Shown here one piece after another: positions 60,658 to 64,000 of a DNA stretch of 64,000 nt. The stretch comes from Nageia nagi (Eukaryota > Pinophyta), in assembly GCA_050084985.1 (NCBI GenBank), contig JBITNC010000002.1:4898001-4962000 (forward strand). The letters run 5' to 3'. Every line of letters begins with the position of its first letter. Positions within the stretch are counted from its first letter, which is position 1. Below the pieces are notes generated by a model, which worked only from the letters and a program-made list of their open reading frames with translations, ran no database searches and had not been told where the DNA came from. The translations under genes were made by a program, and so were the position numbers.

Positions 60658-60666
60658 GATTTATAG
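60658..60666 (-). promoter_or_regulatory. Candidate TATA box of the HUA2-like gene
   Basis: CTATAAATC on the minus strand, about 435 bases upstream of the ATG. A start site roughly 30 bases downstream would give a 5' UTR of about 400 bases. Motif inference only; there is no transcript evidence. Confidence 0.4.
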
Positions 60667-60670
60667 ATTT

Positions 60671-63059
60671 TGAGCACGTTTGACATAGGGATAAGAAAAA
60701 AATGCTTAAAAATATTAATTATGTATATTTGCAAGGTTTCTATTGTTTTTTTCCTTCACTAATGTAAATGTTAATATGGTTTGGTGTTGCAACCGATGGT
60801 CAAGGGAATGAAAAAATGCCGACCATATCAAAAAAATTTATTATAAGGAATAGTGTTGCTTTCTTAATTGGCCTTTCACGATTTTAGGGCAAAGAGATAT
60901 TAGTTTTTTTTTTTTTGAAGATTATATAGTAAAATACGTTCCATTATGATATTTTTTAAGTGAGAAGTATTTTTTTTTAAGGGATTTTTTTCAGTTTAGA
61001 TATAATAATCGAATGGTATTTATTCTGTAAAATTTATTTAAAATTTACATTTGATTTTATAAGTATCTATTACAATTGGTAAGATTTTAGCTATAATCAA
61101 TTTGTGTAGAGAGGATAGGATTTGTAAAGAGTTTTCAATTGTCCTCTACTAATCAATTTCTTTAATATCCTTTTTTTAATCATAATATTTTTTTTTTTGG
61201 TTGTTGGAGTTTGTCCCCTGAGCACCATAAACTCTTAAGTTTAGAGTCGTCATTGAGGGGCATCCACGCTGTCAAAATTCATCAGGGGCACAATCTCCAT
61301 CTCATCCGCACCTACCATCAGTTCGATAGGATTTAGGTGTGTTTCAATTTTTAGGGGTAGAATGTTTTGACCCTGTGTCTCCCGTATCCAAGAGCTTTGA
61401 ACTACCCACCTCTCTTACTCTCCTATTTGTCAACTTGTAATTGTAATATTTTAATTAAAGATAGATTTTAAATGAATCCTAATTGAAGATAAATTTTAAA
61501 TGATGGTTTTTAATAATAATAAAAAAGTAAGGTGATTTTTTAAAAAACCTTAGTTGAAGGTATTTGGTAAATGGTGGTTTCTAATCATTTGAAAAAAAAA
61601 ACTTGGAAAGGAGGGAAGTTACAGGGAGATAATTCTTAGTAAAAAGAGTTTTCAAGATATAAATTTTCATAATGTATGATATAGATATGATTATTGATAT
61701 ATATTTTTTAATAAAAATAAGATCATTTATTATTTTTAGTTTACTAATTTTATATTATATGGTTTATATATTTAAGTTTTAAAAAAAATATGGATGGTTG
61801 TTCAATTTAAAAGTTATCAATGGACGATTGATTATACAAATCATTTTTCAAAAGCTTAAGGATTTAATTTGAAAATTGAAGTAGTGAAAGGTGTTGGTCC
61901 TATTTTGAGAGTTTGAAAATAACTTAATTGATTATATATATTTTTAATTTGTATTTTTTAATAATTCAAATAATCTTAAATAATTGAATGAAATCTAAGA
62001 GGTGGGATCAATTGAAGGAAAATAAATATAAGCTAAATTTTGAAGGTCAATATTGTATTATTTAAATTAAATAAAGACTTTTGAGTATGTTATAATTTTT
62101 AATGTGAAATTCATATATTATAGGTGATTAAGTATATGTTGAAGAGTATATCCTTATGCTTTAATTAATTAGCCTACTCGTAAGTGACTTCAATCATGAT
62201 GACCCATAGTATGGTAGTTATACAATATTTATCTAAGATAGCTTGATAATAGTCCTTAATCAATTAGAATGTGAAGATTGAGATGGTTATTAAAAAAATG
62301 GTGAATATAAAATGATCCTCTAAAGAGTTATTGTTTAAACAATTCAAGAATATATAGGATGTGCCCTAAATAATGGTAGTGGAGTATCAAGTTCAACGTA
62401 ATCACTTTATGAGAGAGATACCATGACATGCATAATGATATATCCACCATCAAATGAAGATGATGATATGATCTTACTAAGTTCAAGATAATATGATCAT
62501 GACAATGGACATCTTGTATAAGTGTGTGATGATGAAGATCATGAATAGAACCAATGCTCTAGGTGATATTCATTTAAGCCATGTGAAAATCATCAAGCTA
62601 TATATGATACATAAAAAGGGCTCCTAAGATCAAATCAAAGGATTTTAAAAAAAATTAAATAGAATCTTGTATAAAAAGTTTAAAGTTGTATATATCTATT
62701 AAATGTAAATAAAATTTGATGAAGACTTATTAGACCAAAGGTACAAAGAGGATACTAAGTGTTACTAAAATACAATGTCAAAAAAAATTTATTTAGATAA
62801 AATGAAGATGTGTAATAGATGATACTAAGTTTTATGATGAAGAGGATCAACTTTGTGATAATCTTGAAATAAAACAGAAAAAATATAGTTGATATTAGTG
62901 TGGAAGATTAATTCAACATTAATACCATCTCATTTTTCTACTACTACCAGAAAAGGATTCCATATTATAACTCAAAAGAGTTGCAAAAATCATTTTAATA
63001 GCTTTAAATGTCTCCATAATAATTTGAATTTTACAGTTCCTTATAAAAAAATTTAAATT
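60671..63059. other. AT-rich region upstream of the HUA2-like gene
   Basis: Mostly low-complexity AT-rich sequence. A less AT-rich block at 61195-61430 (from GGTTGTTGGAGTTTGTCCCC to TCCTATTTGTCAACTTG) stands out and is probably a short interspersed element; its minus strand has GTAGTTCAAAGCTCTTGG and CACAGGGTCAAAAC, which faintly resemble A and B boxes. Confidence 0.4.
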
Positions 63060-63870
63060 TAATGGTTCAAGTGTGTTGCATGAGATTATACACTCATATT
63101 TTAAGTTTATCGATGACACCACCTTATTAGCAGTGACTTATTATAAGGAATCCTTAGGTGATAAAGAGATCTTGTCATTAGTTGAAGCAATAAATATTCT
63201 TTTTATTAATGATGCTAAATCAAATACAATATTTTTCACAACCTTATAAGAAGAAGGCTTGTAATTCTAAACAACTTAAAGTAATAGCAAGGTTCCCTCC
63301 CTTAATCTACTTAGGTATCCAAACTTTTGAACAAGTATCTTCCAACAAAGACTTCTCACTCTATGTTAGGCAAACTTTGTACATAATTATTGTATGGACT
63401 CGTAGATGGTTGTCTTTTAAAGTTATGATCACCTTAGATAGATCAAGTTTGCAATCCATATCAGTATATATTAATTCTATTTTCTATATCCCTAATGGTA
63501 TTTTGGATGAGATTGATCGAATTTTCATCAATAATTTTTATGACATGGATTAAATCTACATGAAAAATGGCTACCAGTTAATTGAATAACATTTTTCTCT
63601 TAAAGAAATTTGGGCTATTAGGCTCTCACTCATTTATCCAAAAGTAATAAACATTAGTAGCAAAATATTTTTGGCATTGGATTACTAATCCATTTTAGGT
63701 TTAGGTTCAAATTATTTTATTTAAACATGGGGATGGTTGGGATTCATTCAATATATTACATTTTAAAAAGTTTACCATGAGGATATCCTATCCTCAAAAT
63801 GTTATATAGAGAATTCATGATGATTAAAATCAAAATTTTTTAGAAGGTTATGAAGGGTCAACTTGCAAGG
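63060..63870 (+). pseudogene. L1-type LINE reverse transcriptase fragment
   Basis: HSYFKFIDDTTLLAV contains the catalytic box as FIDD. Then EILSLVEAINILFINDAKSN, YLGIQTFEQVSSNKDFS, YINSIFYIPNGILDEIDRIF and HFSLKKFGLLGSHSF, in plant L1 order (YADD, KSN, PLG, IPxxVxxxI). Stops and a frameshift near 63250 show decay. It may continue past the window end. Confidence 0.8.
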
Positions 63871-64000
63871 TTTTAGTATGATACTTATGATAGAAATAGT
63901 CCCATTATCTTTTAACACCTTATATTGTAAGGAATGACAACATATTTAGAGGTATAGGGATGTATCAATTTATATGCCTACTAGAGCAAAGGGGCTCATC

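Overview
The window is nuclear DNA of a seed plant with a repeat-rich, AT-rich genome. It holds one intact plant-type nuclear gene with ten coding exons, and most of the rest is decayed retroelements: Ty3/gypsy, Ty1/copia-like, two LINE types and tRNA-derived SINE-like copies, plus a CACTA-like end and a plant organelle-type PPR pseudogene. A large-genome species, perhaps a gymnosperm, would fit, but nothing here fixes the species.

The gene lies on the minus strand at 48690-60225. It is a HUA2 / HUA2-LIKE (ENHANCER OF AG-4) homologue: an N-terminal PWWP domain (exons 1-3), a long basic, Ser/Lys-rich middle with the conserved PPSKRRHRAQEAMSA motif, a CID/RPR domain (exons 4-7) and a proline-rich C-terminus (exon 8). 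All nine introns are GT-AG with consistent phase, giving 4761 coding bases (1586 residues). Intron 4 carries a truncated LTR retrotransposon in the same orientation as the gene. A TATA-like box and a tRNA-like relic lie upstream of the start codon.

Layout: 1-1126 gypsy gag remnant (-) with a primer-binding-like site; 1127-5216 LTR-like and CACTA-like sequence; 5930-7110 a SINE-like copy and a GC-richer exon-like patch; 8360-9640 a PPR-DYW pseudogene (-) whose parts are out of order; 10376-11471 direct repeats, a SINE and a small ORF; 13344-22264 a minus-strand non-autonomous LTR element whose 3' LTR is split by a 7-kb insertion, itself a solo LTR holding a long plus-strand LINE; 22284-24240 a TA microsatellite and tandem duplications; 24500-25170 copia-type gag (-); 25440-27270 a minus-strand LINE split by a solo LTR; 27280-30228 gypsy pol with its 3' LTR (+); 30230-33060 L1-type fragments; 33640-35166 a degraded gag-like or plant-transposon-like protein gene; 36000-39868 and 42590-43000 more copies of the LINE family; 39869-42590 an LTR-like region with eight degenerate hairpin units; 43500-48240 mostly unexplained; then the HUA2-like gene; and 60670-64000 AT-rich DNA ending in an L1 reverse transcriptase fragment.

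Only the HUA2-like gene looks functional. Every transposon reading frame carries stops or frameshifts. No novel multi-gene system is evident. The best leads are the hairpin-unit array at 40160-41075, the intron-4 retroelement with its own promoter-like TATA, the permuted PPR pseudogene and the exactly resolvable nested insertion at 13344-22264.
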